From: Streptomyces composti
GTDB taxonomy: Bacteria > Actinomycetota > Actinomycetes > Streptomycetales > Streptomycetaceae
Length of the DNA: 53,237 nucleotides
Reading direction: 5' to 3'
Assembly (NCBI RefSeq): GCF_012034205.1
Contig: NZ_JAATEM010000042.1
Location: 1-53,237, forward strand
Below the pieces are notes generated by a model. That model was given only the letters and a program-made list of their open reading frames with translations, did no database searches and had not been told where the DNA came from. A program made the translations under genes and the position numbers. This document shows positions 34,147 to 42,598 of this stretch, piece by piece. Numbering within the stretch: the stretch's first letter is position 1; each line of letters starts with the position of its first letter.

Positions 34147-34176
34147 GGAGTGCTCAACTCCCCACGCTCGAGGGGT
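34147..34176 (-). terminator. Weak hairpins downstream of the MazG-like gene
   Basis: GGAGT-GCTCA-ACTCC (34147-34161) and CCCC-ACGCTCGA-GGGG (34160-34175) lie after the pyrophosphohydrolase stop. They may form a modest terminator. On the plus strand the same gap holds a ten-codon open frame (34092-34124) behind GAGGAAGACGGAA; I cannot say whether it is translated. Confidence 0.3.
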
Positions 34177-34208
34177 GGCTACGGCGCCGGACGGGCGACT
34201 GGCGACGA

Positions 34209-34679
34209 CTACGGCGCAGGAAACCGGTGCTCGTTCCGCTCGATCTTCGCCGCCAGCGCGGCCAGCGGATCGATGCCGAGGACCTCGCACAGCTGGAGGA
34301 GGTACGCCAGCACATCGGCGACCTCGTCGGTGACCCGGTGCGCGGTGTCCGGGTCGTCCATCACCCGGGCCGACTCCTCGGGCGTCGACCACTGGAAGAT
34401 CTCCAGGAGTTCGGCGGCCTCCACACTGAGGGCGGAGACCAGGTTCTTCGGCGTGTGGTAGGGCTCCCAGCGCCGCGCGGCGGCGAACTCGGCGAGGCGC
34501 TGCTGGAGTTCGGCGAGGCCGGGCACCGGGCCGCCCCCGGACGCGCGGTCCGCGGGTGCCGTAGGTGCAGTGGATGGTTCCGCTGGTGCCGTGGATTCCG
34601 TGGGGCCCGTAGGAGTGCCCGAGGGGGCCCCGGAGTTCGCGGGGTCCTCGGAGTTCGTGGGGTCGCGGTGATCAGTCAC
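34209..34679 (-). CDS. MazG-like nucleotide pyrophosphohydrolase
   Basis: A 156-residue protein. After a disordered Pro/Ser/Thr N-terminal tail (residues 1-48) comes an all-alpha NTP pyrophosphatase domain. LVSALSVEAAELLEIFQW carries the ExxE metal motif, and VTDEVADVLAYLLQLCEVLG carries the second acidic set (E..D). FAAARRWEPYHTPKNL is typical of the dCTPase/RS21-C6-like branch. It probably hydrolyses non-canonical or excess (d)NTPs to NMP and pyrophosphate. The start GTG 34679 overlaps the upstream ATPase gene by eight bases. A start further inside the tail is possible. Confidence 0.85.
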   Translation of the reverse strand: MTDHRDPTNSEDPANSGAPSGTPTGPTESTAPAEPSTAPTAPADRASGGGPVPGLAELQQRLAEFAAARRWEPYHTPKNLVSALSVEAAELLEIFQWSTPEESARVMDDPDTAHRVTDEVADVLAYLLQLCEVLGIDPLAALAAKIERNEHRFPAP

Positions 34680-35949
34680 GGTCCAGGTGTACCACCGTCA
34701 CGCCCTCCGCCCCCGCCGCCCAGGAGGCATCGCTGACCGCGCCGACGAGCCGGATGTGCCCGCGGACGCACATCCGCACCGCAAGGCCCAGCAGGGCGGC
34801 GCGCTGGGCGCGGTCCAGGCCGCGGTCGAAGTCGTCCGCCAGCACGGTCAGGGTCTGCAGCGCGTCCGGGACCTCACCGGCCGCGTCCACCTCCAGCACA
34901 CCGGGGCCGGTCAGCAGCACCAGGGCGAGGGCGAGATGCCGCAGCTCGCCGTCACCGAGCCGCTCGATGCCGGTGCGGATGCCGTTGCCGCGGTCGAGCA
35001 GGGCGCGGACCCGTCCGTCTCCGCAGGGCTCGGCGAGCAGATCGGCGACCGGCCCCGCGCACCCCTCCCGGAGGGCCTCGACGAGCAGCCCGTGCCGCCG
35101 CCCGCACTCCACACGGGTACGGGCCAGCACGGCGGCGAGGTTCTCACAGCCGCCCAGGAGACGGCCGGTGCCGAGGGGCACGGGCCCGCCCATGCGGTCG
35201 GGGCGGGGATCGCAGGCGAAGACGGAGCGCAGCGCCACCAGCATCTGCTCGGCGGCGGCCAGCACCCTGCGCTGCCCCGGCGTCGTCCCGGCGACCCGCA
35301 GCGGCAGCAGCGCGGTGCCCAGCCGGTCGTCGGGCAGCAGGCCCCGGGTGACCTCCGCACCCGCCGTGTGCCAGGCCGCCTGCACGACCCGGCGACGCGG
35401 GTCGCGCAGCGCGGAACCCAGCAGGACGAGCCCTCCGGCGGTGAGCCGCTCCCCCACGATGCGCAGCTCGGGCTCGGCCTGCACGGCCACCTCCAGCCGC
35501 ACCGGCCCCTCGGGCCCGTCGGCCGCACACCCGATCCTGAACCCCCGCCGCCCCTGGGCATCCGGCCGCGCCCCCTCGGGCACCAAGGCCTCCGGCTCGC
35601 GGAACACCTCCCCCAGCTCGGCGCCTCCCGCGAGCCGCGCCAGCGCCTCGTACGCCCGCAGCGCGCTGCTCTTCCCGCTCCCGCTGCGTCCGGCGAGCAG
35701 TGTCAGCGCCCCGAGCCGCAGCCCGGTCCTCCGGTGCCGGGTGAACGCGGTCAGCACCAGCTCGCTCACATACGGCCGCAGCGGCCGCGTCACGGGCGTC
35801 GCTCGAGCGGGGACGGAGGTGGCGGGCGCGTCAGGAGCGGGAACGGAGTCTGCGGCAGCACCCGGGGCCGCCGGGTCCGCGACCGGCCCGCCGGACGTGG
35901 CGGACGGACGGCAGGGACCAGGAACGGAAGGGGACGAAGACACGGTCAT
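34672..35949 (-). CDS. AAA family (RecF/ABC-type) ATP-binding protein
   Basis: A 425-residue protein. A 55-residue Ala/Pro-rich tail precedes a Walker A, LTLLAGRSGSGKSSALRAYEALARL (about 83-107). Later come an ABC-like signature region (RLGDGELRHLALALVLLTGP) and a D-loop/Walker B area (GVLEVDAAGEVPDALQTLTVLADDFD). This layout resembles single-chain AAA_21/RecF-like ATPases that cluster with small metabolic genes in Streptomyces. The gene overlaps the pyrophosphohydrolase gene, suggesting co-expression. No nuclease domain is seen. The specific role is unknown. Confidence 0.75.
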   Translation of the reverse strand: MTVSSSPSVPGPCRPSATSGGPVADPAAPGAAADSVPAPDAPATSVPARATPVTRPLRPYVSELVLTAFTRHRRTGLRLGALTLLAGRSGSGKSSALRAYEALARLAGGAELGEVFREPEALVPEGARPDAQGRRGFRIGCAADGPEGPVRLEVAVQAEPELRIVGERLTAGGLVLLGSALRDPRRRVVQAAWHTAGAEVTRGLLPDDRLGTALLPLRVAGTTPGQRRVLAAAEQMLVALRSVFACDPRPDRMGGPVPLGTGRLLGGCENLAAVLARTRVECGRRHGLLVEALREGCAGPVADLLAEPCGDGRVRALLDRGNGIRTGIERLGDGELRHLALALVLLTGPGVLEVDAAGEVPDALQTLTVLADDFDRGLDRAQRAALLGLAVRMCVRGHIRLVGAVSDASWAAGAEGVTVVHLDRD

Positions 35950-36092
35950 GGCGGGACGCTAGACCGCCGCCCGCCGGGCGAACCGTTCCGCTCACGCACG
36001 CTTCCTACGAACGGGCGGGCGGCCCGCTCACCCGCTCGCGCCCCCCGCTCCCGCGCACGCCCGCTCCGGGCTCCCGGGGCGGCCCGGATCCG

Positions 36093-36488
36093 CTACGCCC
36101 CCGGGACCTCGACCCCCTCCATCAGCCCGGTGACCTCCGTGCCCGCCGGGGTCAGCAGGAAGACGTTCCGGTCGACCCGGTGCATCCCGCTCGCCAGGCC
36201 GAAGACGACCCCCGTGCTGAAGTCCAGGACGCGCTTGGCGACCTCGGTCTCCGCGCCGGTCAGATCGAGCAGGACGGGGACGCCGGCCATCAGCGTCTCG
36301 GCGACGTCGCGGGCGTCCGCGAACACATTCACACGCAGAACGACGAAGCGGCGCCGCGCCTCCGTCTCGGCCTCCGGAACGGACCGGTGGTCGACCGCGG
36401 ACGGCCAGGCGTCCCGGCCCCGCAGCGGAACGACCTGGGCGAGCCCCTCCCACTGTTCGTCGGTGACATCGTGCCTGTTCACCGGCAT
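36093..36488 (-). CDS. SepF-like cell-division-associated protein
   Basis: A 131-residue protein. The core (FVVLRVNVFADARDVAETLM, then PVLLDLTGAETEVAKRVLDFSTGVVFGLASGMHRVDRNVFLLTPAG) is the SepF/DUF552 fold, which in Streptomyces SepF anchors and bundles FtsZ. The N-terminal membrane-binding helix of true SepF is not evident; the N-terminus is VNRHDVTDEQWEGLAQVVPL. This fits one of the SepF paralogues rather than the ftsZ-linked copy. I start at ATG 36488, behind GAGGACGGAGC; ATG 36527 has no ribosome site. No division genes lie nearby. Confidence 0.8.
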   Translation of the reverse strand: MPVNRHDVTDEQWEGLAQVVPLRGRDAWPSAVDHRSVPEAETEARRRFVVLRVNVFADARDVAETLMAGVPVLLDLTGAETEVAKRVLDFSTGVVFGLASGMHRVDRNVFLLTPAGTEVTGLMEGVEVPGA

Positions 36489-36650
36489 GCTCCGTCCTCG
36501 GTCGTCCTGAGTGTCTGCATCGGGCAATTCTTACGCATGGTCACCCGTTCGGCCCAACACCGACACGCTCCGCCAACGGGGCGGGACACCGTGCCAGGAA
36601 GGATCGGCGAAGCGTTGACCCGGCCCCGTCGATCGGCTTCGCTGACGGGC

Positions 36651-37271
36651 ATGACGGGTGGAACGAACGACGCGAGTGACCCGGGTGCACCGGGTGAAGC
36701 GGGTGAACCGGTCCTGGCCTTCGCCACGCGGGAGGACTGGGAGAAGTGGCTGGAGGAGCACCACGCCGGGGCCCGCGGGGTGTGGGTGAAGATCCCGCGC
36801 AAGGGCGCGGGAGGCACCGGCATCGACTACGCCACGGCGCTGGAATCGGCCCTGTGCTTCGGATGGATCGACGGCCGGAAGAAGAAGCTGGACGAGACGC
36901 ACTGGGTGCAGCGGTTCACTCCGCGCCGGCCGCGCAGCAAGTGGTCGCAGATCAATGTGAAGAAGGCGACCGCGTTGATCGAGGCGGGCCGGATGCGGGA
37001 GGCCGGACTCCGTGAGGTGGAGCGCGCCAAGGCGGACGGGCGCTGGGAGGCGGCGTACGCGAGCCCGAGCAGGGCGACGGTTCCCGACGACCTGCGCGCC
37101 GCCCTGGACGCGGCACCGCAGTCCGCCCGGGACTTCTTCGACTCCCTGGACAGCCGCAACCGCTACGCCATCCTCCACCGCGTCCAGGACGCCAAGCGCC
37201 CGGCCACCCGGGCGGCCCGCATCGAGAAGTTCGTGGCGATGCTGACGGCGGGAGAGAAGCTCCACCCCTGA
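36651..37271 (+). CDS. YdeI/OmpD-associated family protein
   Basis: A 206-residue protein with the typical YdeI-like order. VLAFATREDWEKWLEEHHAG and GVWVKIPRKGAGGTGIDYATALESALCFGWIDGRKK come first. FTPRRPRSKWSQINVKKATALIEAGRM follows, then a DUF-type C-terminal IHRVQDAKRPATRAARIEKFV-like segment. The molecular function of the family is unclear; in Bacillus the relative YdeI has been linked to cationic peptide resistance. The start at ATG 36651 is chosen on homology; the ribosome site is poor. It converges on dasD. Confidence 0.85.
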   Translation: MTGGTNDASDPGAPGEAGEPVLAFATREDWEKWLEEHHAGARGVWVKIPRKGAGGTGIDYATALESALCFGWIDGRKKKLDETHWVQRFTPRRPRSKWSQINVKKATALIEAGRMREAGLREVERAKADGRWEAAYASPSRATVPDDLRAALDAAPQSARDFFDSLDSRNRYAILHRVQDAKRPATRAARIEKFVAMLTAGEKLHP

Positions 37272-37310
37272 TCGTGACAGGGATCGGGGCCGGGCGGAAC
37301 GGTCGCCGAT

Positions 37311-37360
37311 CGGCGAAGCCGGTCCGGACGGCCGAGCCTCCGTCCGGACCGGCTTCGCCG
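37311..37360. terminator. 21-base-pair terminator between YdeI-like gene and dasD
   Basis: Arms 37311-37331 and 37340-37360 are perfect complements over 21 bases around loop CCGAGCCT. It is the strongest hairpin in the window and lies between convergent genes, so it should act in both directions. Confidence 0.85.
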
Positions 37361-37392
37361 GTCAGCCCCCGGTGAGCCTGTCTGCCGGCAGG

Positions 37393-38886
37393 TCAACCGG
37401 CGACGATCGCATCCGCCGCGGCGACACCGCAGACGCGGGCCGCGCCGTGGGTGGTGATGTGCAGGGCGCCGCGCGGGGCGGACTGGGGGATGCCCATCTC
37501 GACGACAACGGTGTCCGGGGCGGCGCCCAGTAGCGTGTCGAGGGCCCTGCCCATCCAGCCGTGGCGGTGTTCGTCGCGGACCACGGCGACGATCCGGCGG
37601 CCCGCGGCGGCCTTGAGGGCCTCGGCGCCGGCGTCGGGGCCGGAGAAGCGGCCGACCTCGGTGCCGGGGAGGCGCCGTTGGAGTTCCGCGCCGACCCCCC
37701 AGGGGGTCTCGTCGCCGACGGCGATGTTCGCGGCCGGGGTGAAGGTGGCCACGAAGACGGGCGCGGTCAGCGGGGCCGTGGGCCTGGTGCGGGTCACGGT
37801 GACGGCGCGGCGGGCCGCGGTGAGGCCGATGTCCGGGCGGGGCTCGAGGGGCGGGGCGGCCGGGGACCGGCGGGCGTCGGCCGTCCAGGCGGCCAGGGCG
37901 CGGACCCGGGCGGCGGCGTCGGCCAGCCGTTCCTCGGCCAGTTCGCCGGAGCGTACGGCGCCGACCAGGGCGTCCCGCAGGCTGAGCACCGTGTTCTCGT
38001 CGCACAGCCCGCCGCCCACGCAGATGGCGTCGGCACCCGCGGCGATGGCGAGGACGACGCCGTGCTCGAGCCCGTAGGTGCCGGAGATGGCCTGCATCTC
38101 CATGCCGTCGGTGACGATGAGCCCGTCGTAGCCGAGTTCACCGCGCAGCAGGCCGGTGAGGATGCGGCGGGAGAGCGTGGCCGGGCGGTCGGGGTCGAGG
38201 ACGGGCACCCGGATGTGGGCGCTCATCACGGCCCGGGTGCCGGCCTCGATCGCCGCCCGGAACGGCCTGAGTTCGCGCTCGTGCAGCGTGGTGGTGTCGA
38301 GGTCGATCTGCGGGAGCGCGTGGTGGGAGTCGACGCTGGTGTCGCCGTGCCCGGGGAAGTGCTTGGTGCAGGCGGCGACCCCGGCCGCCTGCATGCCCTC
38401 GACGTAGGCGGCGGTGTGCCGGGCGACCAGGTCGGTGTCGGCGCCGAAGGAGCGTACGCCGATGACCGGGTTGTCGGGGTTGGCGTTGACGTCGGCGGAG
38501 GGCGCCCAGTTGAGGCTGACCCCGCAGGCGGCGAGCCGGCGGCCCAGCTCGGCGGCCACGTCCCGGGTCAGCGTCACGTCGTCGACCGCGCCGAGGGCGT
38601 GGGCGCCGGGGAACGAGGAGCCGGTGCGCACCTCCAGACGGGTGACGTCGCCGCCCTCCTCGTCGATGGCGACCAGCAGTTCGTCCCGCTCGGCCCGCAG
38701 CGCGGCGGTCAGCGCGGCGACCTGCTCCGCGTCGACGATGTTGCGGCCGAACAGGGCGACGGAGACGAGTCCCTCGCCGAGCCTGCGGCGCACCCAGTCG
38801 GGCGGTGTGGTGCCGGTGAAGCCCGGCTGCAGTACGGCCAGGGCGTCCCGCGTGAGAGTGTCGGTGCCGGTGGTGGTGGCTGTCAT
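37393..38886 (-). CDS. dasD: Beta-N-acetylhexosaminidase, GH3 (DasD)
   Basis: A 497-residue cytoplasmic GH3 enzyme without signal peptide. VAIDEEGGDVTRLEV, the NagZ signature ACTKHFPGHGDTSVDSHHALP (His/Asp acid-base pair), and the nucleophile region GLIVTDGMEMQAISGTYG are present, plus a C-terminal extension of about 170 residues. It should split imported chitobiose to N-acetylglucosamine. It lies nine bases downstream of dasC. It is the last gene of the das operon, matching the known dasABC-dasD order. NagZ-type muropeptide recycling is a second possible use. Confidence 0.88.
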   Translation of the reverse strand: MTATTTGTDTLTRDALAVLQPGFTGTTPPDWVRRRLGEGLVSVALFGRNIVDAEQVAALTAALRAERDELLVAIDEEGGDVTRLEVRTGSSFPGAHALGAVDDVTLTRDVAAELGRRLAACGVSLNWAPSADVNANPDNPVIGVRSFGADTDLVARHTAAYVEGMQAAGVAACTKHFPGHGDTSVDSHHALPQIDLDTTTLHERELRPFRAAIEAGTRAVMSAHIRVPVLDPDRPATLSRRILTGLLRGELGYDGLIVTDGMEMQAISGTYGLEHGVVLAIAAGADAICVGGGLCDENTVLSLRDALVGAVRSGELAEERLADAAARVRALAAWTADARRSPAAPPLEPRPDIGLTAARRAVTVTRTRPTAPLTAPVFVATFTPAANIAVGDETPWGVGAELQRRLPGTEVGRFSGPDAGAEALKAAAGRRIVAVVRDEHRHGWMGRALDTLLGAAPDTVVVEMGIPQSAPRGALHITTHGAARVCGVAAADAIVAG

Positions 38887-38895
38887 CGGGTGGCG

Positions 38896-39726
38896 TTATC
38901 CCTTCACGGCGCCCGCGGTCAGGCCGCTGACGGCCCTGCGCTGCAGGAAGACGAAGAGGATCAGGATCGGGACGGCGAACAGCGACGAGGCTGCCATGGT
39001 CGCTCCCCAGTCGTCACCGAACTGGGTCTGGAAGCTGGACAGCCACAGCGGGAGCGTCTTGGCCTCGGCCTCCTTGTTGAGCACCAGCACGAGCGCGAAC
39101 TCGTTCCAGGCGGTGATGAATCCGAACAGCGAGGTGGACATCAGGCCGGGGGCGAGCAGCGGCAGGATGATCCGGCGGAACGCCTGGACCCGGGTGCAGC
39201 CGTCGACCATCGCCGACTCCTCCAGCTCCTTGGGCACGGCGGCGACGAAGCCGCGCAGCGTCAGGATGGTGAAGGGCAGGATCATCATCGTGTAGAAGAG
39301 CGTGAGCGGCACCAGGCTGTTCAGCATCGAGGCGTCCCGCACGATCATGTACATAGCGATGATCATGACTTCCCAGGGCGCCATCTGGGCCAGCATGAAG
39401 CCGATGATGAATCCGCGTCGCCCCTTGAACCGCATCCGGGCCAGGGCGAAGGAGCCGGCCAGCGCGATGATCAGGGAGAAGGCGACGGCCAGGACGGTGA
39501 CGGTCAGCGAGTTGGTCACGTACGTCCAGAAGTGTTCGACCTCGGTGGCCGTGCGGAAGTGCTCGAAGGTGACGTCCACCGGGATCCAGACCGGGTTCTC
39601 CGCGATGATGTCGCCGGTCGGTTTGAAGGCCGTGGCGAACATCCAGTAGACGGGGAAGACGCAGCCGATGAACAGGACGACGGCCGTGACATTGGGCCAC
39701 AGGCGGCCGAAGAGCGAGCGCTTCAC
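38896..39726 (-). CDS. dasC: Chitobiose/GlcNAc ABC transporter permease DasC
   Basis: A 276-residue MalG-type permease with about six membrane helices. The EAA loop reads KELEESAMVDGCTRVQAFRR and is followed by IILPLLAPGLMSTSLFGFI. The start is GTG 39726, overlapping the dasB stop (GTGA). Together with DasB it forms the membrane channel for chitobiose. ATP hydrolysis is done by MsiK encoded elsewhere (known for das), consistent with no ATPase here. Confidence 0.93.
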   Translation of the reverse strand: MKRSLFGRLWPNVTAVVLFIGCVFPVYWMFATAFKPTGDIIAENPVWIPVDVTFEHFRTATEVEHFWTYVTNSLTVTVLAVAFSLIIALAGSFALARMRFKGRRGFIIGFMLAQMAPWEVMIIAMYMIVRDASMLNSLVPLTLFYTMMILPFTILTLRGFVAAVPKELEESAMVDGCTRVQAFRRIILPLLAPGLMSTSLFGFITAWNEFALVLVLNKEAEAKTLPLWLSSFQTQFGDDWGATMAASSLFAVPILILFVFLQRRAVSGLTAGAVKG

Positions 39727-40709
39727 AGCTCGTCCTCCTCTTGCTTGAGCACGATCCGCAGGTAGTAGGCCGTCAGGCCGAGCAGGATCAGGATGGTGAG
39801 CACGGCGATGGCCGCGCCCATGCCGTAGTGCTGGTTGCCGACGCCCTCGATGTAGGCGTAGACGGGCAGGATCTCGGTGAGCCGGTCGGGGCCGCCCTGG
39901 TTGAAGGTGTACACCTGCACGAACGCCTTGAAGATCCAGATGATCTCCAGGAACGTCGTGGCGTAGAGGAACGGCCGCAGGAACGGCAGGGTGACGGTGG
40001 TGAAGCTGCGCCAGCTCCCGGCCCCGTCGAGGGCGGCGGCCTCGTACAGCTCGCTGGGGATGGTGGTGGTCGCCGCGTAGAGGTTGATCGCGACGAACGG
40101 GACGGACATCCACACGATCAGCACGGTGACCACGAAGAAGGTCGACATCTGGCTGCTGGTCCAGCTGTAGTCGGCCATGGAGTGCCAGCCGAGCTTGTCC
40201 AGGGTCCAGTTGACGACGCCGAAGCGCTGCGCGAACAGCCACTGGTAGACGGTGGTGGCGGCGACCACCGGCATGGCCCAGGCCAGGACCAGGCCCATCA
40301 TCAGGGTGAAGCGCATCCGCCTGCCGAGCCGGGCGAGCAGCAGACCGACCAGGGCGCCCAGGACCATCGTCAGGGCGACGTTGACGGCGGTGAACAGGAT
40401 CGAGCGGAGGGTGACCCGCCAGAAGTCCTCCCCGGTGAGGACCTCCTTGTAGTTGTCGATGCCGTTCCACTCGGTGACGTGCTGGATCAGCTGCGCCATG
40501 TTGAGGTTCTGGAACGACAGCAGCACGTCCTTCAGCAGCGGCCAGCCGAGCAGCAGCACGGTGGCCACGCAGGCGGGCAGCAGCAACAGGTACGGGACGA
40601 GCGCGCCGGCGCGCGACGCGGCTCGCGGGGTGGGCCTGCCGGGCCCCTCGTCGTCCGTCTTGCGGACGTCCACCGGGCCGGAGGGCGGCCGTTCGGTCTG
40701 CACGGTCAT
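39723..40709 (-). CDS. dasB: Chitobiose/GlcNAc ABC transporter permease DasB
   Basis: A 328-residue MalF-type permease. A hydrophilic N-tail (residues 1-40) precedes LVPYLLLLPACVATVLLLGWPLL. The EAA loop is SELYEAAALDGAGSWRSFTT. The start is ATG 40709; upstream codons are Arg/Pro-rich and belong to the dasA-dasB spacer. It is coupled to dasC and separated from dasA by 261 bases that contain a hairpin next to the dasA stop. Confidence 0.92.
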   Translation of the reverse strand: MTVQTERPPSGPVDVRKTDDEGPGRPTPRAASRAGALVPYLLLLPACVATVLLLGWPLLKDVLLSFQNLNMAQLIQHVTEWNGIDNYKEVLTGEDFWRVTLRSILFTAVNVALTMVLGALVGLLLARLGRRMRFTLMMGLVLAWAMPVVAATTVYQWLFAQRFGVVNWTLDKLGWHSMADYSWTSSQMSTFFVVTVLIVWMSVPFVAINLYAATTTIPSELYEAAALDGAGSWRSFTTVTLPFLRPFLYATTFLEIIWIFKAFVQVYTFNQGGPDRLTEILPVYAYIEGVGNQHYGMGAAIAVLTILILLGLTAYYLRIVLKQEEDEL

Positions 40710-40918
40710 GCTCGCGATCTCTCTTCTCGACGTACTCGGCGGCGCACGCGGCACGCCGCGCGGCGGCGTACGCGGCCCACGCGGCAGCGCACCCGGCACG
40801 GACGGCTGCGGCGGCGTCCGGCCGCCCGGCGACCCCGCACCGGGACCGGCGGCGCCGCTCGCCTCCGCGACCGCCGATCCCCTGTCCGGGGTCGCCGGGC
40901 GGGCCGTGTCACGCGACG

Positions 40919-40952
40919 CGGGCGGGGGCCGTCCGGTGGCGGCCCCCGCCCG
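40919..40952 (-). terminator. Hairpin in the dasA-dasB intergenic region
   Basis: Arms 40919-40930 and 40941-40952 form a perfect 12-base-pair stem with a ten-base loop, 18 bases after the dasA stop. In binding-protein operons such structures reduce read-through or protect the 3' end, giving more binding protein than permease. That role is inferred here. Confidence 0.6.
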
Positions 40953-40970
40953 GCCGGAGCTGCTGCGCTG

Positions 40971-42245
40971 CTACTGCTGCTGCGCCAGCCGCTTGTTGAA
41001 CTCGTCCTCGACCTGCTTGGCGGCCTCGGCCGGGGACTTGCCGTTCAGCACGGCGGTCATGTACGTCTTGACCGGGTTGGGCTCGTTCTCGACCGCGGCC
41101 CACTCCGGGATCAGCGGCGTGGTGCCGCCCACGGCGGCGGCCGGCGCGGCGGCCTCGGCGGGGGCGTTGCCCTCGAGGTTGCTCTGCAGCGACTCCTTGT
41201 TGGGAATGACGCCGTTGAGCTTGGCGAGCCGGCCCTCGAACTTGTCGGACAGGGCGAGCTTCAGGAACTCCTTGGCCAGCTCCTGCTTCTTGCTGCCCGC
41301 GGCGACCGCGAGGTTGGAGCCGCCGAGGAAGACACCCTCGGGCTTGTCGGCCGTGGCGCCCGGGATCGTGAAGTAGCCGATCTCCTTCTCGATCTTCGGG
41401 TTGGCCTTGGTGGCGATGCCGGCCTCCCAGCCCATGCCGATGAACGCGCCGGTCTTGCCCTTGGCGAAGACCTCACCCTGCTGCGGGGTGGCCTCGTCCT
41501 TGTCCTTGGGCGCCTTGGACAGCGCCTGGAACTTCTTGTACGTCTCCATGGCGGCGGCGACCTTCGGGTCGTCGAGGTTGGAGACGTACTTGTCGCCCTC
41601 CTTCTTGACCAGTTCGCCGCCCTCGCCGATCACCAGGCCGACGAAGTGGTACCAGTTCTGGCCGGGCAGGTAGATGGGCTCGGCGTCGGTCTTCTCACCG
41701 ATGGTCTTCAGGGCCTTGTAGAACTCGTCGCGGGTCTTGGGGGTCTCCTTGATGCCCGCGTCGGCCCAGATCTTCTTGTTGTAGAGGACCACGCGGTTGG
41801 CGAAGTACCAGGGAGCCGCGTACTGCTTGCCCTCGTAGACGGACGACTCGTTGAGCGACTCGGTCCAGTCTGCGCCGATCTCCTTCTTGAGGTCGCCGAG
41901 GTCGGCGAGGCCACCGGTCTTGGCGTAGGCCGGGGTCTGGGTGTTGCCGATCTCGAAGACGTCCGGCGGGTTCTCCTCGGACAGCGCGGTGGTCAGCTTC
42001 TGCTGGATGCCGTTCCACTGCTGGACCTCGAACTTGACCTTCGCCTTGGTCTTCTTCTCGAACTCGGCGGCCAGGTCCTTCTGCCACTGGTCCGGCGAGG
42101 AGCCGTCCATCACCCAGACCGTGAGCGTCTCGCCGGCCCAGCCGTCCGCCCCGGCCTTCTTGTCGTCGCCGCTGTCGCCGCCGCACGCCGCGATGGAGAC
42201 CATCATGCCCGCGATACCGATCGCGGCTATCAGCTTGCGCTTCAC
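40971..42245 (-). CDS. dasA: Chitobiose-binding lipoprotein DasA
   Basis: A 424-residue solute-binding protein. MKRKLIAAIGIAGMMVSIAAC is a lipoprotein signal with lipidated Cys 21. TLTVWVMDGSSPDQWQKDL, WNGIQQKLTTALSEENPPDVFEIGNTQTPAYAKTG and LPGQNWYHFVGLVIGEGGEL agree closely with Streptomyces DasA as I remember it. It captures chitobiose outside the cell. The start is GTG 42245, preceded by GGGAGGGG. It is the first gene of dasABC-dasD, divergent from dasR, and controlled by the dre sites upstream. Confidence 0.95.
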   Translation of the reverse strand: MKRKLIAAIGIAGMMVSIAACGGDSGDDKKAGADGWAGETLTVWVMDGSSPDQWQKDLAAEFEKKTKAKVKFEVQQWNGIQQKLTTALSEENPPDVFEIGNTQTPAYAKTGGLADLGDLKKEIGADWTESLNESSVYEGKQYAAPWYFANRVVLYNKKIWADAGIKETPKTRDEFYKALKTIGEKTDAEPIYLPGQNWYHFVGLVIGEGGELVKKEGDKYVSNLDDPKVAAAMETYKKFQALSKAPKDKDEATPQQGEVFAKGKTGAFIGMGWEAGIATKANPKIEKEIGYFTIPGATADKPEGVFLGGSNLAVAAGSKKQELAKEFLKLALSDKFEGRLAKLNGVIPNKESLQSNLEGNAPAEAAAPAAAVGGTTPLIPEWAAVENEPNPVKTYMTAVLNGKSPAEAAKQVEDEFNKRLAQQQ

Positions 42246-42315
42246 GCGCCACCCCTCCCTGAAGGAATGCCTAGAACACCCACGCGCTCGGCGGGCTGGG
42301 ACCCGGCTTCCTCGA

Positions 42316-42331
42316 AATGGTTTAGACCAGC
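42316..42331. promoter_or_regulatory. DasR operator (dre-like site 1) upstream of dasA
   Basis: AATGGTTTAGACCAGC matches the DasR-responsive element pattern (ACTGGTCTAGACCACT type) with a TGGTTTAGACCA core. It lies about 70 bases upstream of the dasA start. Confidence 0.85.
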
Positions 42332-42339
42332 AAGGGGAG

Positions 42340-42355
42340 CTTGGCCTAGACCTAT
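42340..42355. promoter_or_regulatory. DasR operator (dre-like site 2) upstream of dasA
   Basis: CTTGGCCTAGACCTAT keeps the TGG-CCTAGACC core of a dre site but is a weaker match on its right side. It starts 24 bases from the start of site 1, so co-operative binding is possible. Confidence 0.7.
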
Positions 42356-42460
42356 GGCTCTGTCAAGGGTCGCCACATCACCAGTGAGTGACGGCTGGAA
42401 CACGCGATCCGGAGGGTCGAACTCCGCCCAGACACGGGCATAATGACCTGCCCAGCGAGG

Positions 42461-42476
42461 GTTGGACTAGACCAAC
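42461..42476. promoter_or_regulatory. DasR operator (dre-like site 3) upstream of dasR
   Basis: GTTGGACTAGACCAAC is a near-perfect palindromic dre element, 123 bases before the dasR start. It probably mediates autoregulation of dasR. Confidence 0.85.
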
Positions 42477-42598
42477 TGGCGAGGCACGGTTATAACGGGA
42501 CCGCCGAGCGTGCGGCGCCGAACCCGGTCGTCCGCCGACGTGCACCGCGGCTGGCCCCTGCCGTCCGCGCGCCGGACACACCAGCCGGAAGGCAGGTC

